Assembly: GCA_950295325.1 (NCBI GenBank)
Contig: OX485808.1
Location: 18,930,527 to 18,994,526 of the forward strand
Direction: 5' to 3'
DNA from: Polytrichum commune
Lineage: Eukaryota; Streptophyta; Polytrichopsida; Polytrichales; Polytrichaceae
Length of the DNA stretch: 64,000 nucleotides
Positions 36,750 to 48,700 of the stretch are shown piece by piece. The notes beneath the pieces are model-generated. The model ran no database searches. It saw only the letters and a list, made by a program, of their open reading frames with translations, and was not told where the DNA came from. The position numbers were made by a program, and so were the translations under genes. Within the stretch, counting starts at the first letter, position 1. Every line of letters starts with the position of its first letter.

Positions 36750-37030
36750 CGAGTCCTCCGGTGCATCCCGCACCTCCTGTGACTCATTTTCCTTTTGCCT
36801 CCTCCTGGGCTCATTTTCATTTTCACTAAGCTCTTCGCTTTCTTCATCGTGAATCTCCCGATTCTTCTTCCGTTCTAAGTCCTCCGGTGCATCCTGCACC
36901 TCCTGTGATTTAAGTTCCTTTCGCCTTCTCCTTGGCGTCTTCGCGTTTCCGCTTTCTCCATGGTGAATCTCCCAATTCTTCTTCCATGTTAAGTCATCCG
37001 GTGCATCCCGCACCTCTTGTGACATTTGCT
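36750..37030 (-). repeat. Three linker repeats next to the protease region of the Tat-like fossil
   Basis: Units of about 40 residues (roughly 115-123 bp) share SQEVRDAPEDxxxKKxREIH and lie near 36758-36790, 36881-36910 and 36997-37025 with their linkers. The stretch is strongly charged (Glu/Lys/Arg-rich) and sits between the second CCHC knuckle and the protease. Fossil. Confidence 0.8.
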
Positions 37031-37506
37031 CATCTTCACTATCATCATCCATAATCTTTATGGTGTTCTCACCATCTTCATCATCGCTATTCTCCGAGTC
37101 TTCGCTCTTTCTATCATCTCCGTTATCTTCATCTTCCGATTCACTCTCTTCCTTAGAGTTTTCCTTCGCCGCTCTTTGGGCTCTCGTCATCACACACACA
37201 CTTGGTGTCACTACATTTGCCGCCACCGTGGGCTTCTTCGCGTAATCATTCGCTTCTTCTTGATGTTTTCTAAACAATGAGCATTCCGGTTTTCTATGAC
37301 CCTGTTGATGACAATAATAGCACTCGTCGGCGTTGCCTTCCCGTCGCGGTAGGCCAGTGTACCCGATTCTCGGCGCGGCTTTTTGGCCATTGTTGTTCAT
37401 CACATCCCTGGGGTATTCCAATCTCCCGTGATTAATAGGTCCTCTAGGGCCGCCTGTAAAGGGGTATGCTTCTTCCCTTGGGTAGTATTGGCTTCGGTAG
37501 GGGTAT

Positions 37507-38482
37507 TGTCGCAACCCTTGCTAGCCCCCCCTTGACCATCTTGCCAATTTTCAATTCTAGCAAAGGTTACGAGTGGCTAACCCTTCGCATACCGCCATGC
37601 TAATGGTTAGCTCCTCTTACCCCGGACCAATAGTTCATAGGAGGGAACCAACCCTCCTACTTTGCTTTTGGGACTCACCCCTTAATCGGTAACCCATTTC
37701 CCCAATGTGGACTTCCATCCATGGAAGTCCAATCCTATGTTGATCATCGCGTTGCCGGAGCAACACTACAACAACCCGAAGCATACTAGGCAACTATGGC
37801 CTCACAATAGGCCAAAGCCCATGGAGGCCTTGCCGTTCGGCCTCGGGTGGGTGAGGCCACACCACCTCACCCATATAAGCCTCTAGGACTCTACGCGGGG
37901 CCCCTACCCCACCGTCAACCAACCTCTTGTCTCTCTACCAAGAGTTGGGGCCAAGTGGACATTTTCCCTTAGCCGCTGGGCCTAGAAGCCCCCCAGCAGC
38001 TTCAGACCATCATAACTTCCTTTTATGATGTCTGATTCCAGCAACCAACCACTCCATCTTCATCTACGTTTCACGTAGATGCCGATGGACTCCTCACTTG
38101 CCCCATTCGGGCAAGTATTGAGGAAGTTATGCCTGTTTGAACCTTGGCAGTCCCGGGAATCACTCCCAGGCACTGCTGTACCAGGGCGCTGTCCCGGGAC
38201 AGCGCCCCACTCAAATGGCCATAACTCCTAGCTCACACCTCCGATTGAGGTGTTCTTGGGCTTTCTAGAATCACCACGCCATGAGCTACGCATAACTCAT
38301 GGCCTTACCCTTGTGCCTCCTAGTCTTTGTGGGTGGGAGGCGTTCCCAACGCCCGGGGCCCTCACCCACACTAGGATCACTTGGGCCCTCTCACCAACGG
38401 CGCCACAAGTCCCGGGTGTCACTCCGGGGTCCCCCTTGTGCCCATGGTGTTTCGGGCACTCCTCATGGAGAGGTGCGCGACA
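37507..38482 (-). mobile_element. Solo LTR D of the chromovirus family (TSD GGTAT)
   Basis: 976 bp from TGTCGCAACCC to GTGCGCGACA with exact GGTAT at 37502-37506 and 38483-38487. It lies in the knuckle region of the Tat-like fossil. By eye it matches the right LTR of the nested element (34216-35189) much better than the left one. Confidence 0.95.
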
Positions 38483-39053
38483 GGTATGTCGCTTCCCTCC
38501 GGTAATTGTCGTACGGGTACCGATCTCCTCTTCGGTATTCCTGCCCGTAATAGGGGTATTCTTCATCCCTTTGCTTATCTCTCCCTTGATAGGGGTATCT
38601 CATATCTCGCTGATTCTCCCCAAACCGTGGTCTTTCTTCATCTCTAAAACTCGGAGGCTCGGCTCCCGCCCTTCTCCGGTTGTTGTTTAATTGTGGTTGT
38701 ACTTGATTCACTCCAAATCTCCTTTCTCGCCTTCTTCCATCATAAACGCATTCATTTGTATTGTGTGTAGTGCTATTGCAATTCGAGCAACTCTTTAATT
38801 GGCACTCATTTGAATAATGGCCTTCATTGCGGCATCTCCGGCAAGTGACTCCCGTCCTAAACTTCCGAGTGCCGATGGCTAGTTCCTCTATCTCTTGTTT
38901 AAGAGCCTTTAAATCATCCTTAGTAACATTGGCCTTCTTAGCCTTTCCCTTTTTCTTCCTTCTTCTTGCATCATCATCGGAATCGCTACTTGAATCTCCA
39001 CTTGATTCATCTTCCTTCATCCTTTCTTTCTTAGTCTTGCTCATCTCAATCTT

Positions 39054-40151
39054 TCATGCCGAAGCTAGTGCTTCCTCCAAAGTATCACTTGGTAAAATGT
39101 TCACATATTTTTCGTATTCTTTCCTTAGTCCATTTATGAACCAAGTTTTTCTAATTTGTTCTCCCGGTGCGGGTTGAATTTTAGCCGCCGCTACCATTAC
39201 TCGTTCATAAAACTCTTCCACCGATTCATCTTTCTTTTGCTTTACATGTGACAAGTTGTTGATGATCTCCCCTTCCGATTTGGTTGATCGGAATCGTTGG
39301 ATAAAAGTTGTCTTTAAATCGTTCCAATTCAAAAAGTGATTCGCGGGAAATTGAGTGTACCATTCTAGTGCCTTTTTCTTAAGAGTCACCGGAAACAATC
39401 TTAGTTTCTCCGCATCGGTTCCTTCTTGATTGGCATGACATATATTGACATACTCTTGTATGTAAGTGTCCGGATCTTCTTTTCCTTTGTATGTAGGAAG
39501 AGGTATCTTCCCTCTTCTAGGCGGGGGTGGTGCTCCTCCCGACATGGCTATAGTTCCACTTCCTCTTCCTCCTCCGGAGCTTCCAATATTCGTCCCTAAT
39601 GACGTTGTTCCGGATCTTGTTGTGCTATTAATTGGTACCCTAAAGTCAAATCTTTGTTCACTAGCCCTTACTTGTTGCAAAAATTCTTCAAATGTTTGGT
39701 TGACTTGTCTTGATGTTGGTTCCTCACTTTGAGTTGTTGTTGAATTTTCGTTCTCTACTATGCTTTCTTGTGTGTCTTGATCAAAATTAATATTCCGGGG
39801 TATCCCTTCTCTAGTGTTCGTTCCGAATGTTCCTAATGGAGTGACAGTGTCACCTTGCTCTTCTCTATTTATGTTTTCGTATTCATAGGGTGATGGTCGG
39901 TCTAGGTTATCGTTTGTTAGTGATGGGGACGGTGATCTAGATACATCAAGACCTTCGGCTCTTTGTCTTGCCCGTCTCTCGTATCGTTCCGTTCTCTCTC
40001 TTCTTTGCCTCTCGGCTCTTCCTTCCTCGCTATTGGGGTTTACTCCATGTTGCATACGGTTAATGTGCTTACGTTCGGCCTCGGCCTCTCTCCTAGATGG
40101 CGGCGAACGACTTCGCTCCCTAGTGTCTTCCTCTTCGTCGTACATTAACAC
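39054..40151 (-). other. Gag-type region of the Tat-like fossil
   Basis: About 365 residues. The second half is a retrotransposon gag domain (LPTYKGKEDPDTYIQEY, LKKKALEWYTQFP, WNDLKTTFIQRF, ESVEEFYERV). The first half is charged and low-complexity (REAEAERKHIN and similar). CCHC knuckles follow at about 38750-38845. Fossil. Confidence 0.8.
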
Positions 40152-40450
40152 TACTTAGCATGATCTTAGACCACCCTAGTCGGCCCTCCCGGCTTCAACT
40201 ATGTGCATTCTATATTCACCCTTTCGCTAGTACGGTTCTTAGGACACACTATTCTTCTTTACTCAATTAGTTTTCTCTTCCTCTTCGTCGTACATTAACA
40301 CTACTTAGCATGATCTTAGACCACCCTAGTTGGCCCTCCCGGCTTCAACTATGTGCATCTATATTCATCCTTTCGCTAGTACGACTCTTAGGACAAACTA
40401 TCTCTTAATCTAATTTCCTCTTCCTCCCGGGCCAATGGATTCTTAAAATT

Positions 40451-41498
40451 TCACTCGTTTAACTTGATCAACCCTCGCTCATTATTTTCCAATTTCTCTA
40501 GTCCGTTGTAAAGTTTTATCATCACCCTTTTGAAGTACAAGTTGTATAATAATCCCTCTTGTGGGTAGTGGTACCCTCTATGACTTGTGGTGCCTTTTGC
40601 CCGCCTTCCGATTCCAATTCTCCCGTGATTCCACACCTTTGAGAATATCTTTGCTTGTAGTTCTTCCGGTAGTTCGTAGATTCTCCTCTCAAACTCCGAT
40701 CGATAAGTAAATCCGATTTGTTTCTTGATGAAGTTCTTGGTTGCTTTTGTCTTATAAACTTTGTGCATGTTCCACATCAAATCATGGAACCTCTTTACTC
40801 CTTCATATTGAGTTAGTACCTTTTCGTCCCAACTAAACTTCAGGTACTCCCAAGGCCAATGACTCACAATTCCTTTAGTGTCAATGTCTTCTATAGTATC
40901 ATCAATCACGTATACTCCTTTCACGTTTGATCTCTCAATTTTTCTCAAAATTGCTCTTTCAACATGTGAGGCTTCAAGTGGTCCGATTAAATGCTTCTCT
41001 TCGGATCCTTCTTCTAATCTTTCTCGTAAGTTATCGCGGCAATGGATATTCTCAAACCAAGGAATCATTGATTGTAGCCGGTACCATTACTCGTGTGTAG
41101 TATAGGTCGTAAAGGAACCCTTCTAGATTATAATGGTACCCACTTTGATTTGTTGTTCCCGGCATGCATTCCCACAATGTATCCTTGCCTTTGTTCCACA
41201 CTTTAGAAAAGATGATGGCTTGTAATTCTTCGGGTAAGTCTTTGATTCTTCTCTCAAACTCCGATCGGTACGTGAAACTAATCCGTCTTTCTTCAAAACT
41301 TCTCCACGCTTGATCGATGTATACTCGGTTCATACATACCATTAAGTCAAGAAATCGTTTGGTGCTAATCCATTCTTCCGCTTTGTTAGATTCTTTGATG
41401 TAATCGGGATATTCCCACGGCCAACTTGATATTAGTTCCTTTTGGTCGTTCACTATCTTCTCCTTTGATTTATCGTTCCAATTTTGTTTGTTGTTCAT
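40451..41498 (-). repeat. Two related accessory ORFs upstream of gag in the Tat-like fossil
   Basis: Two adjacent frames (about 148 and 205 residues) share a block with FTYRSEFERRI, LPEELQA, IFSKVWN, GTT and GYHY, ending LY..RVM. The first lies at 41052-41498 and the second at 40451-41068. The sharing shows a duplicated module. Ogre-type Ty3 elements carry an extra ORF before gag, which fits the position. Its function is unknown to me. A third short frame at 41470-41682 has no visible relation. Fossil. Confidence 0.7.
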
Positions 41499-41859
41499 TG
41501 GAACTTTCTCCCGTTGTGTGCCACAATTTGTAAAGTAAGGACTCCTTAATCTCCACTTGATAGAATTTCTCTTGAGTTTCGGTCTCCTTGAGTATCGCCT
41601 TGCAAAAAGTGATGAAGTTTAATTCATTCAACGCATCACGTATCTCCCGGTCGTCTTCCGTATGTCTCTTCTCATTTGACATTCTTACTAGTAAGACACT
41701 TTATCTCCGAATCGTGTTAAGTTTCATTTGGTAGATATGACGTTGCGGTTGTCCGCTTTTCTTGGCGTAATTCTCCACGTGCTTAGTTAACGCATTCGCC
41801 AAGAACTCCGCTTTCGTCCCTTTCACACTTAAATCACCGAGACACATTAATGGCAAGAA

Positions 41860-41877
41860 TCCCCAGCATGGTCGCCA
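41860..41877 (-). other. Probable primer-binding site of the Tat-like fossil
   Basis: On the minus strand TGGCGACCATGCTGGGGA starts three bases inside the inferred LTR edge at 41881 (TGATGCACCC). It resembles the TGGCGCC...GGGGA primer sites common in plant Ty3 elements. The tRNA was not identified. Confidence 0.55.
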
Positions 41878-41880
41878 AAA

Positions 41881-43800
41881 TGATGCACCCCGTGGGTCGT
41901 TCCCTTGCAAATTAGCTCAAGAAGACTCACGGTGAAACATCACGTAAATTTATATTCGCTTGAGAACTACCGTGCCTCATTAATATGTTCGGTCTCGAAT
42001 TAATAATCCCTCTCTTCTCCTTCTGATATGAATATAATTATCAGAGTGAACACAATCTCATTATCTTAATTCTTACTTTCAATGTAAGGTATCATTGATA
42101 ATAAGAACCATTAGATTTAAGAATGCTTCAAGAGGTGTGACAATATCCTTGTTAATAATATAGTTTTCAATAAGTTATATGAATCCTTAAGATTCGGAGT
42201 TTATAAACATCAATCACATAAATGATAGTAATCTTATAATGATGAGGAAGATCTAATATTCTTGAGTCTTCCTTTTTAAGCTCAAGTGTTACTACTTATA
42301 ATATTGTAACTTGACATGTATGCATATAGTAGTTGTAATTTCATGAACACATCATTGATTGTTTTGCAATGTCACGTTTAACTTCAAAGTGTTTTAATGA
42401 CAAGAATATTTATAACTCTCTTGAGGTTTATTCAAGAGAAATAACTCCTCTTTGATTGTTAATGACATCCAACAACTCACAAAGTATCTTAAGAGAAGAA
42501 GCACTTTTACTACAAAGTGTTTCTTGATGACGAGAAGATTAGTACATCATTCTTACATTACTCTCTTGAGTGTTTGTTCAAGAGAGACAACTCTTTCAAT
42601 TTATAATGACATCCAACAACTCACAAAGAATCTCGAAAGAGAAAGAAGTTCTAATTTATGTCTTCATCATTCTTGTTAATCACAAAATAAGTTCGATACT
42701 CAAACATATGTTATATAATATAATATGTATAATACTTGTAAGTGAATTATGTAGTTTATGATAATAAGTTCCTCCTCTTTTGAAGGAGTTTGTAATCGTT
42801 AAGTTTCACTTAAATTATCCATAACATGCATATAATTCTTCAAACATACAATCACATGTATATTTATAATTCCCTTTTGAGGAGTTCAATGATAAGTTCC
42901 ACTTTAGAGAGTCAATCGTAATTCCGACGTTCAAGTCAAATTGTCGTTACTACTCACAACAACTACTCTCAAAGTTCTATTGATACTCCAACTCTTCTTG
43001 AGCGTTTTGTTCTCACCCTCGCACTAATACTTTGAGTTCTTTCTCAAAGCACCTATTCTTCTCTCGTTTAATAATCTCTTGAGTCACAAGTACCAATTGA
43101 CAACTCGTAGTTCGACTTGAGAAAGAGAGAGAGAAAGGTCACACGCATTTGTGGAAAAGATATTGTATTGCAAAAGAGCTCCGAGAGGAGAGATACAAAG
43201 AAACTCAAGTGTTTTTGACACTCAAATTTGTGATAACTTCGTTGTGTAGAAAATGAGGTAATAGTTTCTTAATTTGCTTCCCTTATATAGTTTTTTCTTC
43301 CTATCCAAAATCTATACTAAGAGTGGTTGTTAACTTCCACTTTTCTAGATGACTAACTATCTCCGACATATGTAGATGCTATCTATCAAAACGGTTATAA
43401 CCGTTTTTCCTCTCTAATGTTCGTATCTCTAAGATTCTACTATATCCTCATCGTGACTACATTACAATCCTTTATGAGATTTAAATCAAATCTTCATATT
43501 GATTGATTCCAATGATTTGTATTTAAAACATACTAGTAGAATCTAACTTTGTCCTATTGTCTTCTTAGTATCTTCATAATGCCCTTTTCAAAATAGTTCT
43601 AACTTCATATTCAATATTCCTATATGTTCCATAATCATGCTCTTCAAAAATCCTACATTCCTATATACTCCGTAATCATGCCTCTTCAATAGTCCTTTAA
43701 ATCCAAAACCTTACATTCCTATATACTCCATAATACTTAACACTAACTCCTTCATACTAATATAATAGCCTTCTACTTAATTCCTAAGTTCTCCTTCACT
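41881..43800 (-). other. Probable 5' LTR of the Tat-like fossil
   Basis: AT-rich, non-coding DNA starting TGATGCACCC next to the primer-binding site. It contains a minus-strand TATA box (CTATATAAGG, about 43279-43288) and many degenerate internal repeats (TTCAAGAGA, CATCCAACAACTCACAAAG, ATTCCTATATACTCC). The outer edge is not resolved. It is somewhere before about 43.8 kb, where gene 2 coding similarity begins. No second copy exists in the window to confirm it. Confidence 0.5.
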
Positions 43801-45771
43801 AAAACTCTGATTGTCCTATACCCGTGGATAAGGGACCCTATAACCGTGTGACTTCCTTGTATTCCCGTGACAGTGGACCCTATCACCGTGGCCGAGGTTC
43901 GGAGAGCTCTCTTCGGTGTTCTTCGGCATTCTTCTTTGTTTCGGTGATGATCTTCTTCCTCTTGGTGATGTTTAATGCCCTTAGGTGCTCTGTTGTGACT
44001 CATTTCTCTCTCATAATGTTGCTACTCAACAGGCACCCCGTCTTCCCTCATCGATTGGTTCTTCGCATCGGCAAAGCTGTTGAGCCAACCATCTCTCTTG
44101 AAATTATAACCCATGTCCTCGTAGTCCGAGGTCCGGACATTCAAAACAGATTCATTACGGACAAGCACCTTGATGAAGAACTTGCGAGTTTGCAAGAAAT
44201 GCGAAGGTTAGATTTAGGAATCCAAAAAAAAAATTGAAAGAAAGACAAGAATAAAGAAAGATGAGGCTAGAAAGCAATTACCAACTCGGAAAGATTAGTG
44301 GGCAATTGAAGATCGAGGTCATTCATGCCAAACCAATCTTCGGCAACGTAAAAGTCTTCTGTATAGGCCCAGTTGTGAATAGATCCAAACACCTCCGGAT
44401 CAGCCGCGTGTGCAAATACAAGAACATCATCGTCATGGAGGTTGGCGCTTGCGAAGGCAAAGAGAACCTCAAAGTACGTGGAAGAACGTTTGTTCCAAAG
44501 AGGAACATCTGACAATGATGAGGAGATTCTAGGCACACGGAGGTTCTCCGGCACATCTGCAAACAATAAATCTAGCCTTGTATGAACCTTAGGCTTCGTA
44601 TTGGGACGAGTACGGCCCGCTCCAACCTGCGAAGAGAAAATCCAATGCAAATGTAAGAAAAAAACAACCGGTGCAACATATCAAATGAAAGGAAAAACAA
44701 GAGAATGTCGTACAAACCTTGGTAAGGAATTCTTGGATGCGTCGGTAAGGTGGAGGGGGAACCTTTGACCGCATCAGATCCTCTATAAGCTCCCCCATGT
44801 CGACATTCTCAATCAAAGAGAGAGAAGAAGACTTCTCCGAAGAGGTTGCGGATGTGTCCGGAGCGACGGCCTTCCTCTTGCGCGGCATAGAGGGAATGGT
44901 GACAACGCTATGGGAAGGACCAGGAACAGGAACATGAGAAGGAGTTGCCGTTGGACTTCCAACAACCGTGGTAGCTGGAACAGGAGTGCGTTGAACGGAG
45001 GCCTTGGTGAAAGAACGGGTGGACACTTGACTAGAGGCCACCTTCTTACCTTTGCCCTTCGCCTTCACAGGCTGAACCTCTTTGTCATTCGTTGGAGGGG
45101 ATGGAATCTCTTCTTCTTCCGGCTCTTCCTCCAATTCAATAACTGCAGGAGTAGAGGAAGCGAGGCTGTTGTAGAGGGGTTCCTCTACATCGGGAACGAA
45201 CCCACGAGAACAATCCAAGTACCAACCACCCGCCACCAAATGCACGCGTGGAAATTTTACAAGTTGCATAGGCGTGTACACACAAAGATTTGAATTGTCA
45301 TCGATCCAATCTTGAAGGAATAATGGCAACGACGAAGAAAGAAGAGCATTTTTCACGACAAACTCTCGATGAATGTACGTACAAAGTAAACAAAATAAGA
45401 AAAAAGAAATGGATTGGAAAAAGTGAAAAGAAACGAAGATAAGAAGGAGACAAGAAAAACGAGGATGTTTACCGATAAGCAACACGCTTGATAGCAATGG
45501 GTCCTTCCTCGAACTCTAAGAGATTGAGCCCTTTGGTGAACTTCAAATCACCCTTCTCATCAAAATATACTCAGAAAGCCTTGTCCCACAAAATGAGCCT
45601 CCAATGCTCCACAAAATGAGCAGGTTGCAAAAGATCTTCGGTAGAAGTCCAGTCAAAGTCGATGGAGCATTCATTTTCAAATGACGCTATCTCATCCTCA
45701 ACTCCCTTCTCCAACTGAGAAGAGAGAAACCAAAAGTTAGAAATGTGGTAAGACTCTAGAGAGGGTAAAAC

Positions 45772-48700
45772 ACAAACAAACTAGTTGAAGCTAACGGCCA
45801 ACTAGTTGCACCAAACCATAAACACAAGCTAAGAAAATTAATTTGCAAAATCTGGTCCTACATTTCTAAACCAAGGCCCTCTCGGTTCCGAGAGGCTCAA
45901 ATTCTGGATCACAAACAAACTAGTTGAACCACACAACAAATTAGTTGTACCTATCCATACCCACAAGCCAAGAACCTTAATGTGCAAAATCTGGTCCTAC
46001 ATTTCTACAAGAAGACCCTCTCGGTTCCGAGAGGGTCAAATTCTGGATCACAAACAAACTAGTTGAACCTCACAATTAACTAGTTGGACCTATCCATACC
46101 CATAAGCTAAGAACCTTAATTGGCAAAATCTGGTCCTACATTTCCTACAAGAAGACCCTCTCGGTTCCGAGCGGGTCAAATTCTGGACCACAAACAAACT
46201 ACTTGAACCACACAACAAACTAGTTGTACCTATCCATACCCACAAGCTAAGAACCTTAATGTGCAAAATCTGGTCCTAAATTTCTACAAGAACGCCCTCT
46301 CGGTTCCGAGAGGGTCAAATTCTGGATCACAAACAAACTAGTTGAACCTCACAATTAACTAGTTGGACCTATCCATACCCATAAGCTAAGAACCTTAATT
46401 TGCAAAATCTGGTCCTACATTTCTACAAGAAGACCTTTTCGGTTCCGAGAGGGTCAAATTCTGGACCACAAACAAACTAGTTGAACCTCACAACTAACTA
46501 GTTGTACATATCCATACCCACAAGCTAAGAACCTTAATGTGCAAAATCTGGTCCTACATTTCTACAAGAAGACCCTCTCGGTTCCGAGAGGGTCAAATTC
46601 TGGACCACAAACAAACTAGTTGAACCTCACAGTTAACTAGTTGGACCTATCCATACCCACAAGCTAAGAACCTTAATTTGCAAAATATGGTCCTACATTT
46701 CTAAACCAAGGCCCTCTCGGTTCCGAGAGGGTCAAATTCTGGACCACAAACAAACTAGTTGAACCTCACAATTAACTAGTTGGACCTATCCATACCCATA
46801 AGCTAAGAACCTTAATTTGCAAAATCTGGTCCTACATTTCTACAAGAAGACCCTCTCGGTTCCGAGAGGGTCAAATTCTGGATCACAAACAAACTAGTTG
46901 AACCTCACAATTAACTAGTTGGACCTATCCATACCCATAAGCTAAGAACCTTAATTTGCAAAATTTGGTCCTACATTTCTAAACCAAGGCCCTCTCGGTT
47001 CCGAGAGGGTCAAATTCTGAACCACAAACAAACTAGTTGAACCTCACAATTAACTAGTTGGACCTATCCATACCCATAAGCTAAGAACCTTAATTTGCAA
47101 AATCTGGTCCTACATTTCTACAAGAAGACCTTTTCGGTTCCGAGAGGGTCAAATTCTGGACCACAAACAAACTAGTTGAACCTCACAACTAACTAGTTGT
47201 ACATATCCATACCCACAAGCTAAGAACCATAATGTGCAAAATCTGGTCCTACATTTCTACAAGAAGACCCTCTCGGTTCCGAGAGGGTCAAATTCTGGAC
47301 CACAAACAAACTAGTTGAACCTCACAGTTAACTAGTTGGACCTATCCATACCCACAAGCTAAGAACCTTAATTTGCAAAATTTGGTCCTACATTTCTAAA
47401 CCAAGGCCCTCTCGGTTCCGAGAGGGTCAAATTCTGGACCACAAACAAACTAGTTGAACCTCACAATTAACTAGTTGGACCTATCCATACCCATAAGCTA
47501 AGAACCTTAATTTGCAAAATCTGGTCCTACATTTCTACAAGAAGACCCTCTCGGTTCCGAGAGGGTCAAATTCTGGACCACAAACAAACTAGTTGAACCT
47601 CACAACTAACTAGTTGTACCTATCCATACCCACAAGCGAAGAACCTTAATTTGCAAAATCTGGTCATACATTTCTAAACCAAGGCCCTCTCGGTTCCGAG
47701 AGGGTCAAATTCTGGATCACAAACAAACTAGTTGAACCTCACAACTAACTAGTTGTACCTATCCATACCCACAAGCTAAGAACCTTAATTTGCAAAATCT
47801 GGTCCTACATTTCTAAACCAAGGCCCTCTCGGTTCCGAGAGGGTGAAATTCTGGATCACAAACAAACTAATTGAACCTCACAATTAACTAGTTGTACCTA
47901 TCCATACCCATAAGCTAAGAACCTTAATTTGCAAAATCTGGTCCTACGTTTCTAAACCAAGGCCCTCTCGGTTCCGAGAGGGTCAAATTCTGGATCACAA
48001 ACAAACTAGTTGAACCTCACAATTAACTAGTTGTACCTATCCATACCCACAAGCTAAGAACCTTAATTTGCAAAATTTGGTCCTACATTTCTAAACCAAG
48101 GCCCTCTCGGTTCCGAGAGGGTCAAATTCTGAACCACAAACAAACTAGTTGAACCTCACAATTAACTAGTTGGACCTATCCATACCCATAAGCTAAGAAA
48201 CTTAATTTGCAAAATCTGGTCCTACATTTCTACAAGAAGACCTTTTCGGTTCCGAGAGGGTCAAATTCTGGACCACAAACAAACTACTTGAACCTCACAA
48301 CTAACTAGTTGTACATATCCATACCCACAAGCTAAGAACCATAATGTGCAAAATCTGGTCCTACATTTCTACAAGAAGACCCTCTCGGTTCCGAGAGGGT
48401 CAAATTCTGGACCACAAACAAACTAGTTGAACCTCACAGTTAACTAGTTGGACCTATCCATACCCACAAGCTAAGAACCTTAATTTGCAAAATTTGGTCC
48501 TACATTTCTAAACCAAGGCCCTCTCGGTTCCGAGCGGGTCAAATTCTGGACCACAAACAAACTAGTTGAACCTCACAATTAACTAGTTGGACCTATCCAT
48601 ACCCATAAGCTAAGAACCTTAATTTGCAAAATCTGGTCCTACATTTCTACAAGAAGACCCTCTCGGTTCCGAGAGGGTCAAATTCTGGATCACAAACAAA

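Larger units (their letters stand above)
20024..43800 (-). mobile_element. Large Ty3/gypsy (Tat-like, non-chromodomain) retrotransposon fossil hosting three later insertions
   Basis: Reading leftwards: probable 5' LTR (41881 to about 43.8 kb), primer-binding site (41860-41877), two related upstream ORFs (40451-41498), gag (39054-40151), CCHC knuckles (about 38750-38845 and 37285-37330), protease with DGGSG (about 36340), reverse transcriptase in two parts split by a nested element (about 35200-35650 and 27600-28120), RNase H, amplified integrase zinc-binding modules (25352-27132), integrase core (about 24810-25306), doubled C-terminal modules, and a downstream ORF (20024-22830). The zinc-domain style (DWRKPxxEYL) and the extra ORFs fit the Tat/Ogre side of Ty3. 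Without the insertions the body is about 13 kb. It is broken in several places. No matching 3' LTR was recognised on the left, so that end is truncated or unresolved. Age: older than the three insertions it carries. Confidence 0.8.

Noticed and set aside
41881-43800. Pairing this LTR with the left end of the Tat-like fossil
   Set aside because: I could not find TGATGCACCC or the TATA region in 18.6-23.3 kb, so no LTR pair is claimed.
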